Source: Virgibacillus sp. MSP4-1 (GTDB lineage: Bacteria > Bacillota > Bacilli > Bacillales > Alkalibacillaceae). Taken from it: a DNA stretch of 64,000 bases. Position 1 is the first letter of the stretch, and every line of letters begins with the position of its first letter. This document shows, piece after piece, positions 1 to 8,104 of the stretch. The notes beneath the pieces were generated by a model. It did not search any database, was not told the DNA's origin, and worked only from the letters and a program-made list of their open reading frames with translations. The position numbers and the translations under genes are program-made. The DNA is taken from positions 744,001 through 808,000 of the forward strand of contig NZ_CP048021.1 in the NCBI RefSeq assembly GCF_010092505.1, read 5' to 3'.

Positions 1-146
1 ACAATCGTTTCAAGGAAATTGTACCTTCCAAGACAGAGGAAAAGCAGCTGGACAAAGATTTTCAAAAGCAGTCAGGCTACTCCACCTATCGAACGGTTCA
101 AAAGGCTAAACAGGCCGGTAACGGGGAAACCATTACTATGAAATAA
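1..146 (+). CDS. yktA: UPF0223 family protein, C-terminal part (YktA-like)
   Basis: Only the last 47 codons lie in the window; the reading frame begins at base 3 and ends with TAA at 144-146. The fragment carries a [10 protein letters not shown] stretch followed by [12 protein letters not shown], which I recognise as the C-terminal signature of the small UPF0223 family (about 90 residues, function unknown). The DUF1054 and SuhB-type genes next to it are the same neighbours YktA has in B. subtilis, which supports the call. A strong terminator follows directly, so this is the last gene of its transcript. Confidence 0.7.
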   Translation, partial: NRFKEIVPSKTEEKQLDKDFQKQSGYSTYRTVQKAKQAGNGETITMK

Positions 147-148
147 TA

Positions 149-200
149 GAAAAAGCGGAAGCAGCCAATTGTCCATGATGGCTGTCTCCGCTTTTCTTTT
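149..200 (+). terminator. Rho-independent terminator after yktA
   Basis: An AAAAGCGGAAGCAGCC arm pairs with GGCTGTCTCCGCTTTT across a 13-nt loop with one mismatch, and a short T-rich tail follows. It lies 3 bases after the stop codon. Confidence 0.8.
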
Positions 201-288
201 GTCCAGCTGGGCTCCCGGGCCCAAGCGGACATAAGCAGAATCCTCCATGGCCAAAGAATGGCCAATCCGGAGATTCTGGTTATGGATC

Positions 289-316
289 CGGGCCGAAACG
301 GTCGCCTTCGCTTTTC
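289..316. repeat. Short dispersed repeat, copy A of 28-bp family
   Basis: This 28-base stretch (GGGCCGAA at its left, CGCTTTTC at its right) matches 27060-27087 at 26 of 28 positions in the same orientation. It is intergenic, just before the 3' end of the convergent DUF1054 gene. The match is seen directly; the genome copy number is unknown. Confidence 0.6.
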
Positions 317-319
317 CGC

Positions 320-943
320 TTATAGTTCTTTTGTGTATTGGTAGAGTGGTTCCAGGGTTTGGAATGTGTTTTCGCACATTTTCAGAAAGTCATCCGGCTT
401 TGTTAGAATCGGATCATTTCGATCAATGTTTACCCCACATAGAATTTCTGCTTTTTTTACGTTGGATAATCGGTCAACAAGCTTGTCCAGGTCTATTTCA
501 TTGTGTCGTTCAGCGTCTGGCTTTGTATGGTCACCGGACCACACAAAGTGGTCAGGTATTTGGCTTTTGACTTTATCCATGTTCTTCTTTAATACTTCGG
601 CATATTCGTGTTTTACAGGGTTTTCATAAATCATGGCAAACCAGATAAATAAGTGTGACTCCCAAAGTCCAATTTGAAAGTGGGGGAGCTTTTTGTAGCC
701 TCGGTTGCTGCGGGCTAATGCTGCCCAGGTATCGCTGGGTGGATTTTTTGTACGTCGGGCATGCTTAGCAACGTGAACAAACATTTCATCGCCTGTCATC
801 GTTGTTAATGCCGGTGCCAATTCCTCCGCTACAGCCTCTAATTTGGGCGAAACATTGCCCCGTAGCTTTTCCATGCGAGCGTCGAGACCCGGAATGGTAA
901 ATACATCGAAATCCTCCTGCGTAAATCCCTTAAATTCTGTCAT
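320..943 (-). CDS. yktB: DUF1054 / UPF0637 family protein (YktB-like)
   Basis: The 207-residue product begins [20 protein letters not shown] and contains the LDARM and NVSPKLEAV blocks typical of the UPF0637/DUF1054 family of Bacilli. Its biochemical role is not established. I chose the ATG at 943 because AGAGAGGAG lies just upstream; the frame stays open 17 codons further but without a ribosome binding site. It is transcribed towards yktA and divergently from the SuhB-type gene, as an isolated unit. No membrane segment or signal peptide is visible, so a cytoplasmic location is inferred. Confidence 0.85.
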   Translation of the reverse strand: MTEFKGFTQEDFDVFTIPGLDARMEKLRGNVSPKLEAVAEELAPALTTMTGDEMFVHVAKHARRTKNPPSDTWAALARSNRGYKKLPHFQIGLWESHLFIWFAMIYENPVKHEYAEVLKKNMDKVKSQIPDHFVWSGDHTKPDAERHNEIDLDKLVDRLSNVKKAEILCGVNIDRNDPILTKPDDFLKMCENTFQTLEPLYQYTKEL

Positions 944-1027
944 ATATGTACTCCTCTCTAAGCAACAGTTTGATACAGTTAAAAAGAACGTCAAGATTTG
1001 TCTTTTTATCTTAACATAGTGGTGCCG

Positions 1028-1056
1028 TTGACAAAATGAATTTGCTTACATAGCGT
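1028..1056 (+). promoter_or_regulatory. Possible sigma-A promoter for suhB-type gene
   Basis: A perfect TTGACA lies at 1028-1033. Seventeen bases later comes TAGCGT, a poor -10 element. It sits in the intergenic space between the divergent yktB and suhB genes. The weak -10 makes this tentative. Confidence 0.3.
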
Positions 1057-1109
1057 TTTTGGTGAAATTTTGTTAGGATATACGTAATACATAAAAAGGA
1101 GTTTGCGGA

Positions 1110-1916
1110 ATGGAAGCTGAGCAAAAACATGCGTTATTTATCCAGGCAAAAGAGTGGACGATGGAGGCTGGTGAACGAATTAAAGAAAGGGTTCAGCAGC
1201 CATTTAAAGTAAATACCAAACGGGACCGCAAAGATTTAGTCACCGAGGTGGACGAGGATACGGAAAAGTTTTTTGCGGAAAAGATCAGGAAGACTTACCC
1301 TGATCATCAGGTATTGGGTGAGGAAGGCTTCGGTGATGATGTGAAGAGCCTTGACGGTGTTGTCTGGATTATTGATCCGATTGACGGGACCATGAATTTC
1401 GTCCATCAGAAACGAAATTTTGCCATTTCAGTGGCTATATATCAGGATGGTGTGGGGATTATAGGCCTTATTTATAACGTTATGACCGGTGATTTATATT
1501 CGGCGAAAAAGGGAGAGGGAGCTTATAAAAATAAGGATCTGCTTCCGAAATTGGATCATACAAGGAAGCTCGAGGATTGTTTAATCGGAATTAATCAGTT
1601 CTGGGCTGTACCGAACCGCCGACTTGATGAGACAGGTGTACATCAGCTAATAAGAACAGTTCGCGGGACCCGTTCCTATGGTTCTGCTGCTCTGGAGTTC
1701 GCCTATGTGGCGGAAGGAATTATGGACGGCTATATAACGATGAGATTAGCACCATGGGATATTGCGGCAGGTGTTGTCATCGTTCAGGAAGTCGGAGGTA
1801 TGGCTACGAGAGCGGACGGAAAACCACTCGATATGCTCCGTGAAAATACGGTGATTACATGTAATCCCGCTGTTCACAAAGAAATTATTGATCACTATCT
1901 TTACCTGAAGGACTGA
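1110..1916 (+). CDS. suhB: Inositol monophosphatase family protein (SuhB/YktC)
   Basis: This 268-residue protein belongs to the Mg2+-dependent inositol monophosphatase family, which hydrolyses inositol phosphate and related sugar phosphates. Metal-binding motifs are in order: GEEG around residues 70-73, WIIDPIDGTMNF at 86-97 and WDIAAG at 216-221. The length is normal for the family. The ATG at 1110 follows AAAGGAG with 8-nt spacing. It is monocistronic, with a terminator immediately after it. The B. subtilis homologue is YktC (SuhB). The physiological substrate here is unknown, but the family assignment is secure. Confidence 0.9.
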   Translation: MEAEQKHALFIQAKEWTMEAGERIKERVQQPFKVNTKRDRKDLVTEVDEDTEKFFAEKIRKTYPDHQVLGEEGFGDDVKSLDGVVWIIDPIDGTMNFVHQKRNFAISVAIYQDGVGIIGLIYNVMTGDLYSAKKGEGAYKNKDLLPKLDHTRKLEDCLIGINQFWAVPNRRLDETGVHQLIRTVRGTRSYGSAALEFAYVAEGIMDGYITMRLAPWDIAAGVVIVQEVGGMATRADGKPLDMLRENTVITCNPAVHKEIIDHYLYLKD

Positions 1917-1917
1917 G

Positions 1918-1963
1918 AAAAGGACTGGCAAAGTCATATAAGGCTTTGTCAGTCCTTTTTTTC
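1918..1963 (+). terminator. Terminator after suhB
   Basis: AAGGACTGGCAAAG pairs with CTTTGTCAGTCCTT (one G-U pair) and a run of seven T follows. It also lies at the 3' side of the convergent ylaF-like gene. Confidence 0.9.
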
Positions 1964-1968
1964 TTTGT

Positions 1969-2139
1969 TCATAATCCTTGTTTTCTTTTCAATCTTAGTC
2001 CGAATCCCATAATCACAAACCCGAGCAGAAATAAGCCGCCTGCAAGGAGATATTGCTGGAATCCGATAGCAATTCCCACAGCAACATAGCATAAAATAAC
2101 GAAAAGAGCCAATATAAAGGCCTTGTGTTCATACTTCAT
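1969..2139 (-). CDS. Small membrane protein, YlaF-like
   Basis: This 56-residue ORF is too short for most gene finders but has an ATG at 2139 preceded by GAGGTGG with good spacing. The product starts MKYEHKAF, has two predicted transmembrane segments (about residues 7-27 and 31-48) and ends in a basic RLKRKQGL tail. Position next to ylaH and composition match YlaF, a small uncharacterised membrane protein of Bacilli. Here it lies on the strand opposite to ylaH, whereas in B. subtilis ylaF, typA and ylaH run together. Function unknown; the homology call is from context and topology rather than strong motifs. Confidence 0.6.
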   Translation of the reverse strand: MKYEHKAFILALFVILCYVAVGIAIGFQQYLLAGGLFLLGFVIMGFGLRLKRKQGL

Positions 2140-2351
2140 AATTCCACCTCTTTATCTTTAAGTGTACACGAGGAATGGAAGAGTCAACAAGAGGTATATT
2201 TCCGTGGCGCTGGTTCTATAGCTTATCAACATTCGGATGAATCCGAGTGAAAACTCTTTTGCTCCCAGCCTTTTTGATTGAAGTTTCACGGTAGTATTAT
2301 TTTTAAAAATTTAGTATGATAATACTGATGACGTCATTAGGAGGCAGCACT

Positions 2352-2696
2352 ATGTCAGACCAGGAAATTATTGCCAGCCAGGGATTTCGGCCATTGACGG
2401 AGTTCATGTTAAATGATGTCGGTGGGCAAACGGGAATCATTTTGTTATATGCAACGATTTTTATTTTTGCAGCTATTACTTATAAACTTGGATTTGCACG
2501 GAAAATCCCTGTATTAAAATCAATCATTATATACATACTACTTGCTTTAGGATGCTACGTTCTTTTATTTTTTGCCGTTTTATTACCCATTCTAGAGGTC
2601 TTAGTGATATCTTCGCTTGTTCTGGCGATTTACAGGTACCGCTTAGCTCAGGAAAGGAAACGAAGAAATGGGGAAGGAGTTGGAAAACAAACGTGA
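2352..2696 (+). CDS. ylaH: YlaH family membrane protein
   Basis: The 114-residue product starts MSDQEIIASQGF and has three hydrophobic segments (about residues 25-42, 48-66 and 68-86) ahead of a basic, charged tail. This matches the YlaH family of Bacilli, whose function is unknown. The ATG at 2352 was chosen because AGGAGG lies 7 nt upstream; the frame is open 12 codons further but lacks a comparable site. The stop overlaps the GTG start of the next gene by 4 bases, so the two are probably translationally coupled. Confidence 0.75.
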   Translation: MSDQEIIASQGFRPLTEFMLNDVGGQTGIILLYATIFIFAAITYKLGFARKIPVLKSIIIYILLALGCYVLLFFAVLLPILEVLVISSLVLAIYRYRLAQERKRRNGEGVGKQT

Positions 2697-2977
2697 AGTC
2701 TTTACAGGACGTTGTGTATAATTGGTTATCCATTCAGTTGGTGGCGGATGCGAGGCCTGACGATCAAGCCGCGGTGGAAACAGCAGCTTTTTTTAAACAA
2801 ATGCTGGAGGAAGAACACAACGTGACAAGCATTCACGTGGATAAACGGGAGGATATGTATAGCGTCAGAGTCCAGAAAAAGGAGGAAGATCGCTCCTTTC
2901 GTTTTCCGGTAGAATTAATTGAATGTATTTATGATCAAATTCATCAAGAACCTCAGAAGTTTACTATGTATCCTTAA
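2693..2977 (+). CDS. Conserved-looking hypothetical protein downstream of ylaH
   Basis: This 94-residue protein begins VKSLQDVVYNWLSIQLVADA and is rich in charged residues, with a central EEEHNVTSIHV block and a C-terminal QEPQKFTMYP. I do not recognise the family. The GTG start at 2693 forms a GTGA overlap with the ylaH stop; AAGGAG lies about 13 nt upstream, and no better in-frame start exists. It is predicted soluble, with mixed alpha/beta character. Coupling to ylaH suggests a shared role, but no function can be named. Confidence 0.7.
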   Translation: MKSLQDVVYNWLSIQLVADARPDDQAAVETAAFFKQMLEEEHNVTSIHVDKREDMYSVRVQKKEEDRSFRFPVELIECIYDQIHQEPQKFTMYP

Positions 2978-2982
2978 TGTAC

Positions 2983-3014
2983 AAAATCCGATTCAAACCA
3001 TTGAATCGGATTTT
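2983..3014 (+). terminator. Terminator after ylaH operon
   Basis: AAAATCCGATTCAA and TTGAATCGGATTTT form a perfect 14-bp stem with a 4-base loop. Flanking A and T runs could let it work in both directions, between the converging ylaH operon and ylaI. Confidence 0.85.
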
Positions 3015-3033
3015 CCTATGTGCTATAAAAACT

Positions 3034-3234
3034 TTAAAGATAAGGATCTTTCTTTTTTTCGCGGTATTCCCGGTAGTTGCCGGTATCCAGCCTTTTTTCC
3101 GTTTTGTGATCAATGCGTTCCCTGCATGTATCACACATATACGTCATGACACGTTTTTTACGAAGCTGTTTAGCCAGCAGACTATCCTCTGCAATTTTCT
3201 CTACTTTATCACATAAGATGCATTTTACTTTCAA
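3034..3234 (-). CDS. ylaI: YlaI family zinc-ribbon-like protein (DUF2197)
   Basis: The 66-residue product has two CxxC pairs, CILC near residue 5 and CDTC near residue 34, consistent with a small zinc ribbon. The TYMCDTCRERI block and position next to ylaJ match YlaI (DUF2197), which has no assigned function. The start is TTG at 3234 with AGGTGAT upstream. In B. subtilis ylaI lies between ylaH and ylaJ. Zinc binding is inferred from the cysteines. Confidence 0.85.
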   Translation of the reverse strand: MKVKCILCDKVEKIAEDSLLAKQLRKKRVMTYMCDTCRERIDHKTEKRLDTGNYREYREKKKDPYL

Positions 3235-3331
3235 GTGATCACCTCATTCCCCATAAGTATAACATGTAAATGAGTTTTATGTCATAATTTGGCTGAATGA
3301 GCGTCCCGGCTTGAAATTTATCTGAAAAAAT

Positions 3332-3360
3332 AAACGAGGCTAAGCTGGCAAGCCTCGTTT
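3332..3360 (-). terminator. Terminator after ylaJ
   Basis: AAACGAGGCT pairs with AGCCTCGTTT. Read on the minus strand it is followed by ATTTTTT, so it terminates the ylaJ transcript. Confidence 0.8.
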
Positions 3361-3368
3361 AAACATGA

Positions 3369-3974
3369 TTAATCCTGATTTTTCATTTGCTGGTTGGATT
3401 GATCGTTCTGTGCTTTATCCAGTTGTTCTTTCTTTTTCTGATCTTTCAGCATTTCACTGTTGGAATCAGGTTCTGCGGGTTGTTTTTGTTTTGGCGGTAC
3501 CTCAGGCATGTATCTTCCTACAATTGCTGCCAGTTCGTCGATGATGGCATCTTCCGGGTGTCCCTGTCTTACCTTATAAGCCAGTCGCTGGAGTCGCTCG
3601 TTCACATCTCCGTCTGCCGTTACCATCGTATTGTTTCCATGAATATCTTCTTTAAGGGCTTCCGAAACCGAATATTTGATGGTTCCGACCCTTGAGCGGT
3701 CCAATTCTTCATCTACATCTATGCCCACAATTGAATAAGGACCTGCAGCAACAGCTGTGGCGCCATTTACACCTGGTACATCTGTCGCTATTTCGGCCAG
3801 ATGCTGAGCCATTTCCTGATTGGAGTATTCTTTATCCTCATGGGTAACTTCCGAATCCCTTACCTTTAAGTACTTGTCCATGTTGTTGTCATTTCGTGCT
3901 TCTTCGTTATTCTGACAAGCACTAAACGTGATTGCGAGAAACAAAATGGCGAAAGAGTACATTACATTCCTCAT
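3369..3974 (-). CDS. ylaJ: YhcN/YlaJ family sporulation lipoprotein
   Basis: The 201-residue product has a lipoprotein signal peptide with the lipobox ITFSAC (Cys at residue 20). It then has a YhcN/YlaJ domain (about residues 55-155, including VNGATAVAAG and a GIDVDEELDRSRVGTIK block). The C-terminal 45 residues are low-complexity, rich in Lys, Gln and Asp. Family members are spore membrane or cortex lipoproteins made in the forespore. The ATG at 3974 follows AAAGGAGG. The hydrophilic tail is probably a disordered extension. Function in germination or spore envelope is inferred from the family. Confidence 0.85.
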   Translation of the reverse strand: MRNVMYSFAILFLAITFSACQNNEEARNDNNMDKYLKVRDSEVTHEDKEYSNQEMAQHLAEIATDVPGVNGATAVAAGPYSIVGIDVDEELDRSRVGTIKYSVSEALKEDIHGNNTMVTADGDVNERLQRLAYKVRQGHPEDAIIDELAAIVGRYMPEVPPKQKQPAEPDSNSEMLKDQKKKEQLDKAQNDQSNQQMKNQD

Positions 3975-4005
3975 TATTCAAACCTCCTTTTATCACGTAT
4001 GAACT

Positions 4006-4032
4006 GACCGTAAGTAATACACCTGCTTTCAA
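4006..4032 (-). promoter_or_regulatory. Possible forespore (sigma-G/F type) promoter of ylaJ
   Basis: On the minus strand GTGTA is followed after 16 nt by CATACG and then TGATAA, about 35 nt before the ylaJ start. This is close to the GHATR / CATWHTA pattern of forespore promoters. It fits a spore lipoprotein gene, but the match is imperfect. Confidence 0.3.
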
Positions 4033-4127
4033 GTTTTGAGGTAAACCTGACAAGACGAAGTGGGGGAGAAACGGCCAGTAAAAACCTGATTTGTTCAACG
4101 AACCATCGGGGAGAGATGGAGAAAAAC

Positions 4128-4152
4128 CCCACCAATGGAAGTTTCACTTTAT
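4128..4152. repeat. 25-bp dispersed repeat, copy 1
   Basis: This copy reads CCCACCAATGGAAGTTTC then ACTTTAT, and matches 43463-43487 at 21 of 25 positions. A CCAT..GGGG arm at 4103-4111 can pair with CCCC..ATGG at 4127-4138, so this copy may sit in a hairpin. It lies in the ylaJ-ylaK intergenic region. Confidence 0.6.
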
Positions 4153-4256
4153 AAATATATTGTTTCTCATTCGTCTAACTTTATGATTTTCGTCATATAT
4201 TTAAAATACGGAAGCCTTGCCAATTCTTAATTATTAGAAACTTAGGAGGCGGCATT

Positions 4257-5585
4257 TTGGACATAACTTATGTTTTAGATACAAATGTTTTACTTCAGGA
4301 TCCACGTGCCATTTTTTCATTTGACGAGCATGAGGTGGTGATTCCGGCCGTTGTTCTAGAAGAAGTGGATTCCAAGAAGCGCAATATGGATGAAGTAGGC
4401 CATAATGCACGAGAAACCTCAAGAATTATTGATCGCTTTCGTCAGATCGGTGAGCTTTATAATGGTGTGAAACTGCCTAATGGTGGAAGCTTGCGGATTG
4501 AATTAAATCATCGCTCTTTTTCCAAACTGGGGGAAATCTTTCTGGAGCGGACCAATGATAATCGAATACTGGCCGTAGCTTTAAATTTACACCTCGAATC
4601 TCAAAAGGAGGACATGAATCACAAAGTTATCTTAGTGTCAAAAGATATCTTAATGAGGGTAAAAGCAGATGCACTGGGTCTGACTGCTGAAAATTATTTG
4701 AATGAACGCGCCGTCAAAGAGGACAATGTTTATGAGGGCTATCAACAATGGATGATTAAAGAGGAGGAGTTGAATGACTTTTTCCAGAACGGAACTTTAA
4801 AAATTCCTGAATCTGAAAAGAACTATTTATATCCAAATGAGTTTGTTGTGATGAAAAATGAACTGAATCCATCTCAATCTGCAATTGGTGTTGTGCGTTC
4901 AGACCGGGATTGTATTGAAAAATGCAGGCTGTCGATTGAAAATGCCTGGGGGATAAAACCGCGAAACGCCCAGCAGACGATGGCCCTTGAGCTTTTATTC
5001 CGTAATGATATTCAGCTGGTGACCCTGACTGGAAAAGCCGGTACAGGTAAAACCTTACTGGCCCTTGCGTCAGGACTCATGCAAGTAGAAGATATGCGGT
5101 TATATAAAAAAATGCTTGTGGCAAGGCCCGTAGTTCCATTAGGTAACGATATCGGCTACTTACCGGGCGAGAAGGAAGAAAAATTAAAGCCCTGGATGCA
5201 GCCGATTTATGATAACCTCGAATATTTATTTGATGTACAAAAAACAGAAGAGCTTGACCAGATCCTGACCGGTCTGGGGTCAATTCAGGTGGAAGCCTTA
5301 ACTTACATAAGAGGCAGAAGTATTCCACAGCAGTTAATATTGATTGATGAAGCGCAAAATTTAACAAAGCATGAGGTGAAAACAATTTTAACACGAATAG
5401 GAGAGGGGAGTAAGGTCATTTTGCTCGGAGACCCCGGGCAAATCGATCATCCATATTTAGATGAGTATAATAACGGTCTCATTCATGTGGTTGAGAAGTT
5501 TAAGGATTCTTCTTTAAGTGGACACGTTAAATTTCACAAGGGTGAGCGATCTTCTCTGGCACAGCTGTCAGCAGATTTGCTGTAA
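4257..5585 (+). CDS. ylaK: PIN-PhoH ATPase (YlaK, PhoH2 type)
   Basis: This 442-residue protein fuses an N-terminal PIN nuclease domain (about residues 1-150, with TYVLDTNVLL and TNDNRIL acidic sites) to a C-terminal PhoH ATPase. The ATPase has Walker A GKAGTGKT at 259-266 and Walker B LILIDEAQ around 360-367. Proteins of this architecture (PhoH2) act as RNA helicase/ribonucleases in other bacteria; that activity is inferred here. The start is TTG at 4257, preceded by TTAGGAGG. It is a single-gene unit with a terminator right after the stop, in the same place as B. subtilis ylaK. Confidence 0.9.
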   Translation: MDITYVLDTNVLLQDPRAIFSFDEHEVVIPAVVLEEVDSKKRNMDEVGHNARETSRIIDRFRQIGELYNGVKLPNGGSLRIELNHRSFSKLGEIFLERTNDNRILAVALNLHLESQKEDMNHKVILVSKDILMRVKADALGLTAENYLNERAVKEDNVYEGYQQWMIKEEELNDFFQNGTLKIPESEKNYLYPNEFVVMKNELNPSQSAIGVVRSDRDCIEKCRLSIENAWGIKPRNAQQTMALELLFRNDIQLVTLTGKAGTGKTLLALASGLMQVEDMRLYKKMLVARPVVPLGNDIGYLPGEKEEKLKPWMQPIYDNLEYLFDVQKTEELDQILTGLGSIQVEALTYIRGRSIPQQLILIDEAQNLTKHEVKTILTRIGEGSKVILLGDPGQIDHPYLDEYNNGLIHVVEKFKDSSLSGHVKFHKGERSSLAQLSADLL

Positions 5586-5588
5586 TCT

Positions 5589-5620
5589 AAACAGCTCATG
5601 GAATATTCCATGAGCTGTTT
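5589..5620. terminator. Bidirectional terminator between ylaK and ylaL
   Basis: A perfect 32-base palindrome, AAACAGCTCATGGAAT and its complement, follows the ylaK stop by 3 bases. It lies between convergent genes. Confidence 0.85.
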
Positions 5621-5669
5621 ATTTAGGATAAAAAAACTTTATCCCATATACTGGCCGCAGTCTTTATGT

Positions 5670-6161
5670 TTACTTAATTTTAATACCGGTTATTCCTTTA
5701 ACAGGTGTATTTTTATTGGATCCATCGCCAAAATAAAAATGTAGGGGGCCGTCCTCTTTTACCGGTTTTCCTTCAACAGCAAACAGAAAATAGCCGTCTT
5801 CCAGGGCATTAAGGCTGATTTCTTCTTCGCCGTTTTCGGTTTCAAGCAGGGCAGCTGTTGCAGATTCATTGACTTCTGCGGTTTTCAGAAAAGGCTTTAT
5901 ATTCATTACATATGTACTATCTAAGATTTTTTTACGCTCATATTTGTTAATACTTTTGTTCACAGGTGGATTCAGTTTTTGCTGATAAACTTCACGATTC
6001 CAGCGATTTGAGGCTTTTTCCAGTTCATCTTCGGGATTGTCTTCCTGTTCATTATTACGGTTAAAGGCTCTATCAAATTCTTCTTTGCGGTCATCAAAAA
6101 TCCAGACACTTGCATCAAGCGTGAGTGGGAATTTTACGTTGCCAGCTAGTTGTACGATCAA
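5670..6161 (-). CDS. ylaL: YlaL family protein
   Basis: The 163-residue product begins MIVQLAGNVKFPLTLDASVW and matches YlaL, a conserved soluble protein of Bacilli sometimes labelled a peptidyl-prolyl isomerase without proof. I chose TTG at 6161 because AGAGGTG then sits at normal spacing; the upstream GTG at 6170 would overlap that site. A charged middle segment (DDRKEEFDRAFNRNNEQED) separates two more conserved parts. It is transcribed convergently with ylaK and divergently from the glutaminase gene. Function unknown. Confidence 0.75.
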   Translation of the reverse strand: MIVQLAGNVKFPLTLDASVWIFDDRKEEFDRAFNRNNEQEDNPEDELEKASNRWNREVYQQKLNPPVNKSINKYERKKILDSTYVMNIKPFLKTAEVNESATAALLETENGEEEISLNALEDGYFLFAVEGKPVKEDGPLHFYFGDGSNKNTPVKGITGIKIK

Positions 6162-6242
6162 TTTTTTCACCTCTGTATTTTAGCGTTTACAAAACAAGTA
6201 TAACGGATTTTTCAGCTGTATGCATTAAGGAGGAAACGATTC

Positions 6243-7172
6243 ATGGAAAAAGTTACGGAAAAACAATTGGAAAAATGGGTGGATCATATTCGGATTTATG
6301 CAAATAATGGTAAAGTTGCGGACTATATTCCAGCCCTTAAAAGGCAAAACCCGGAGATTAATGCCGCATCCTTTTTTCATTTAGACGGGGAATGCGTACA
6401 AGCCGGAGAAGCCGATTATTTTTTTACAATTCAAAGTGTATCCAAAGTGTTGGCTTTAGCGGTAGCACTAATGAATCACGGGGAAGACGCGGTCTTTTCC
6501 AGAGTGGGAAAGGAACCGACAAGCGATCCTTTCTATTCCATATCGAAATTGGAGGTTGAAAAGCCTTCAAAACCTATCAACCCAATGATCAATGCCGGCG
6601 CTCTGGCAGTTACGAATATGATGTCAGGGAAAACGACAGACGATATGCTTCATGAGATTATAGACTTTGTACATCTGCTTACAGGTGATGAAACGATTGA
6701 CTATGATAAGGAAGTCGCCCAGTCTGAATATAATTCCGCCTTTTTAAACCGCTCGTTATGTTATTTTATGAAACAGAACGGGATTATCACAGGAAGTGTG
6801 GAAGAACTGCTCGATGTGTATACGAAACAATGCGCGATTCAGATGAATGTAAAGCAGCTGGCAAAGGTTGCGGGTATCTTTGCCAATGAAGGAAAAGATA
6901 TAGAGACAGGGGAGCAGCTCATTCCTCATCATTACGCCCGGATATGTAATACCTTTATGGGGACCTGCGGGATGTATAACCAATCAGGCTCCTTTGCTAT
7001 AAATGTGGGAATTCCTGCAAAAAGCGGGGTTTCCGGTGTTATTATGGGAGTTGTGAAGGATGTTGGTGGTGTTGCAGTGTTTGGACCTGCTTTAGATAAA
7101 CAGGGAAATAGTGTGATAGGGGTCAAATTGCTGGAGATCATGTCCCGTTATTATCAATGGTCAATATTTTAA
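6243..7172 (+). CDS. glsA: Glutaminase (GlsA, YlaM-type)
   Basis: The 309-residue product is a serine-dependent glutaminase of the beta-lactamase-like fold, converting glutamine to glutamate and ammonia. The catalytic SxxK motif appears as SVSK at residues 65-68. NPMINAGAL and the glycine-rich SGVSGVIMGVVK near the C-terminus are family signatures. The length matches the family (about 310). The ATG follows AAGGAGG. In B. subtilis the gene in this place is ylaM (glsA2). It is a single gene with no visible partner; cytoplasmic. Confidence 0.93.
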   Translation: MEKVTEKQLEKWVDHIRIYANNGKVADYIPALKRQNPEINAASFFHLDGECVQAGEADYFFTIQSVSKVLALAVALMNHGEDAVFSRVGKEPTSDPFYSISKLEVEKPSKPINPMINAGALAVTNMMSGKTTDDMLHEIIDFVHLLTGDETIDYDKEVAQSEYNSAFLNRSLCYFMKQNGIITGSVEELLDVYTKQCAIQMNVKQLAKVAGIFANEGKDIETGEQLIPHHYARICNTFMGTCGMYNQSGSFAINVGIPAKSGVSGVIMGVVKDVGGVAVFGPALDKQGNSVIGVKLLEIMSRYYQWSIF

Positions 7173-7547
7173 AACGCAATTCTGTTGTGATGGCCGATTT
7201 TTTTGATCTGATACTACTTATTTGGTCTTCATTTCCTTGATGAGGGCCCGTTTACGTCCGATTGTCAATGAAGTGGCCTTCCTTTTGCTTCATGAAGACC
7301 ACTTCCGTTTAATAGCTATAATTTTATGTCGTTCACTATGGGTTACTGACAGATTCTTATTTGTTCAGGACCCCTCGCTTTTCTAAATTCTCCGGTTGCA
7401 TTTTTTTTGGTTTGACGTTAATATATTGAATTAGAAGGTATTTTTAAATTAGGTATTCGTTTACATAAATCGGATGAAAATAGGAATTTATGAAACTATG
7501 AGGTGATAGATTCCTTCATAAGATTGACAGGAAAGAGGGGGATGTCC
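7173..7547. other. 375-bp intergenic region, glsA to ylaN
   Basis: No plausible ORF was found. It holds one imperfect hairpin (7270-7305), AT-rich sequence from 7400 onward with a TTGACG at about 7411 but no convincing -10, and the ylaN ribosome binding site. Confidence 0.6.
7270..7305 (+). terminator. Weak terminator-like hairpin after glsA
   Basis: GAAGTGGCCTTC can pair with GAAGACCACTTC around a 12-base loop with a mismatch in each arm. There is only a short T-run after it, so efficiency is doubtful. Confidence 0.4.
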
Positions 7548-7838
7548 GTGTCTTCGGATGTGGCAATGGACCGGGAACAAGCATTGGCAATTTTGAAGCA
7601 GGATGCTGATAAAATATTACAGCTTATAAAAGTGCAGATGGATAATCTGACGATGCCGCAGTGTCCACTGTATGAGGAAGTTTTAGATACACAAATGTTT
7701 GGATTATCAAGAGAAGTTCACTTTGCGGTCAGGCTTCAACTAATTAGTGAAGAGACCGGTAAAGAGATACTGGAAAACCTGGAACGACAGGTAAGTGCAT
7801 TGCATGAAGCGTTTCAAGCTCAAAAATCCCCTGAATAA
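7548..7838 (+). CDS. ylaN: YlaN family protein (UPF0358)
   Basis: The 96-residue product contains the very conserved [19 protein letters not shown] block and an [11 protein letters not shown] segment, diagnostic of YlaN/UPF0358. In Firmicutes YlaN has been linked to iron homeostasis through interaction with Fur, and it is essential in some conditions. I prefer GTG at 7548 because AGAGGGGG then has normal spacing and the N-terminus aligns with known YlaN. ATG at 7542 and GTG at 7503 are alternatives. A strong terminator follows. It is a small, helical, cytoplasmic protein. Confidence 0.9.
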   Translation: MSSDVAMDREQALAILKQDADKILQLIKVQMDNLTMPQCPLYEEVLDTQMFGLSREVHFAVRLQLISEETGKEILENLERQVSALHEAFQAQKSPE

Positions 7839-7880
7839 ACTCAAATTACAACAACAATCTGTTGTAATTTGAGTTTTTTA
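7839..7880 (+). terminator. Terminator after ylaN
   Basis: ACTCAAATTACAACA pairs perfectly with TGTTGTAATTTGAGT, and TTTTTT follows. Confidence 0.93.
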
Positions 7881-7989
7881 TTCCAATACATTATCTGAGA
7901 AAAAAGTCACATTTAACTGATTTTTCGGTTCTTCCTTTGTTGATTTTAGAATAATCTTAAAAATCAAGAAGGAATATCCTCTTTCACGT

Positions 7990-8016
7990 CGTATTTATTA
8001 CAAATACGGATTTTTT
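7990..8016 (+). terminator. Possible attenuator upstream of ftsW
   Basis: CGTATTT and AAATACG form a 7-bp stem with a 5-base loop, followed by GA and six T. It lies about 90 bp before the ftsW start and has no gene of its own to terminate. The AT-rich stem makes it weak. Confidence 0.35.
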
Positions 8017-8104
8017 GATATCCAACGTATCAACGCACCTGCAAAAAGTTTTTCATTCTTAGAATAACAACAAAAAAATATCAATCACCATAAGGATGAC
8101 AGTT

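Noticed and set aside
247-570. 107-codon plus-strand ORF over the 3' end of yktB
   Set aside because: It is a shadow of the DUF1054 gene on the other strand and has no ribosome binding site.
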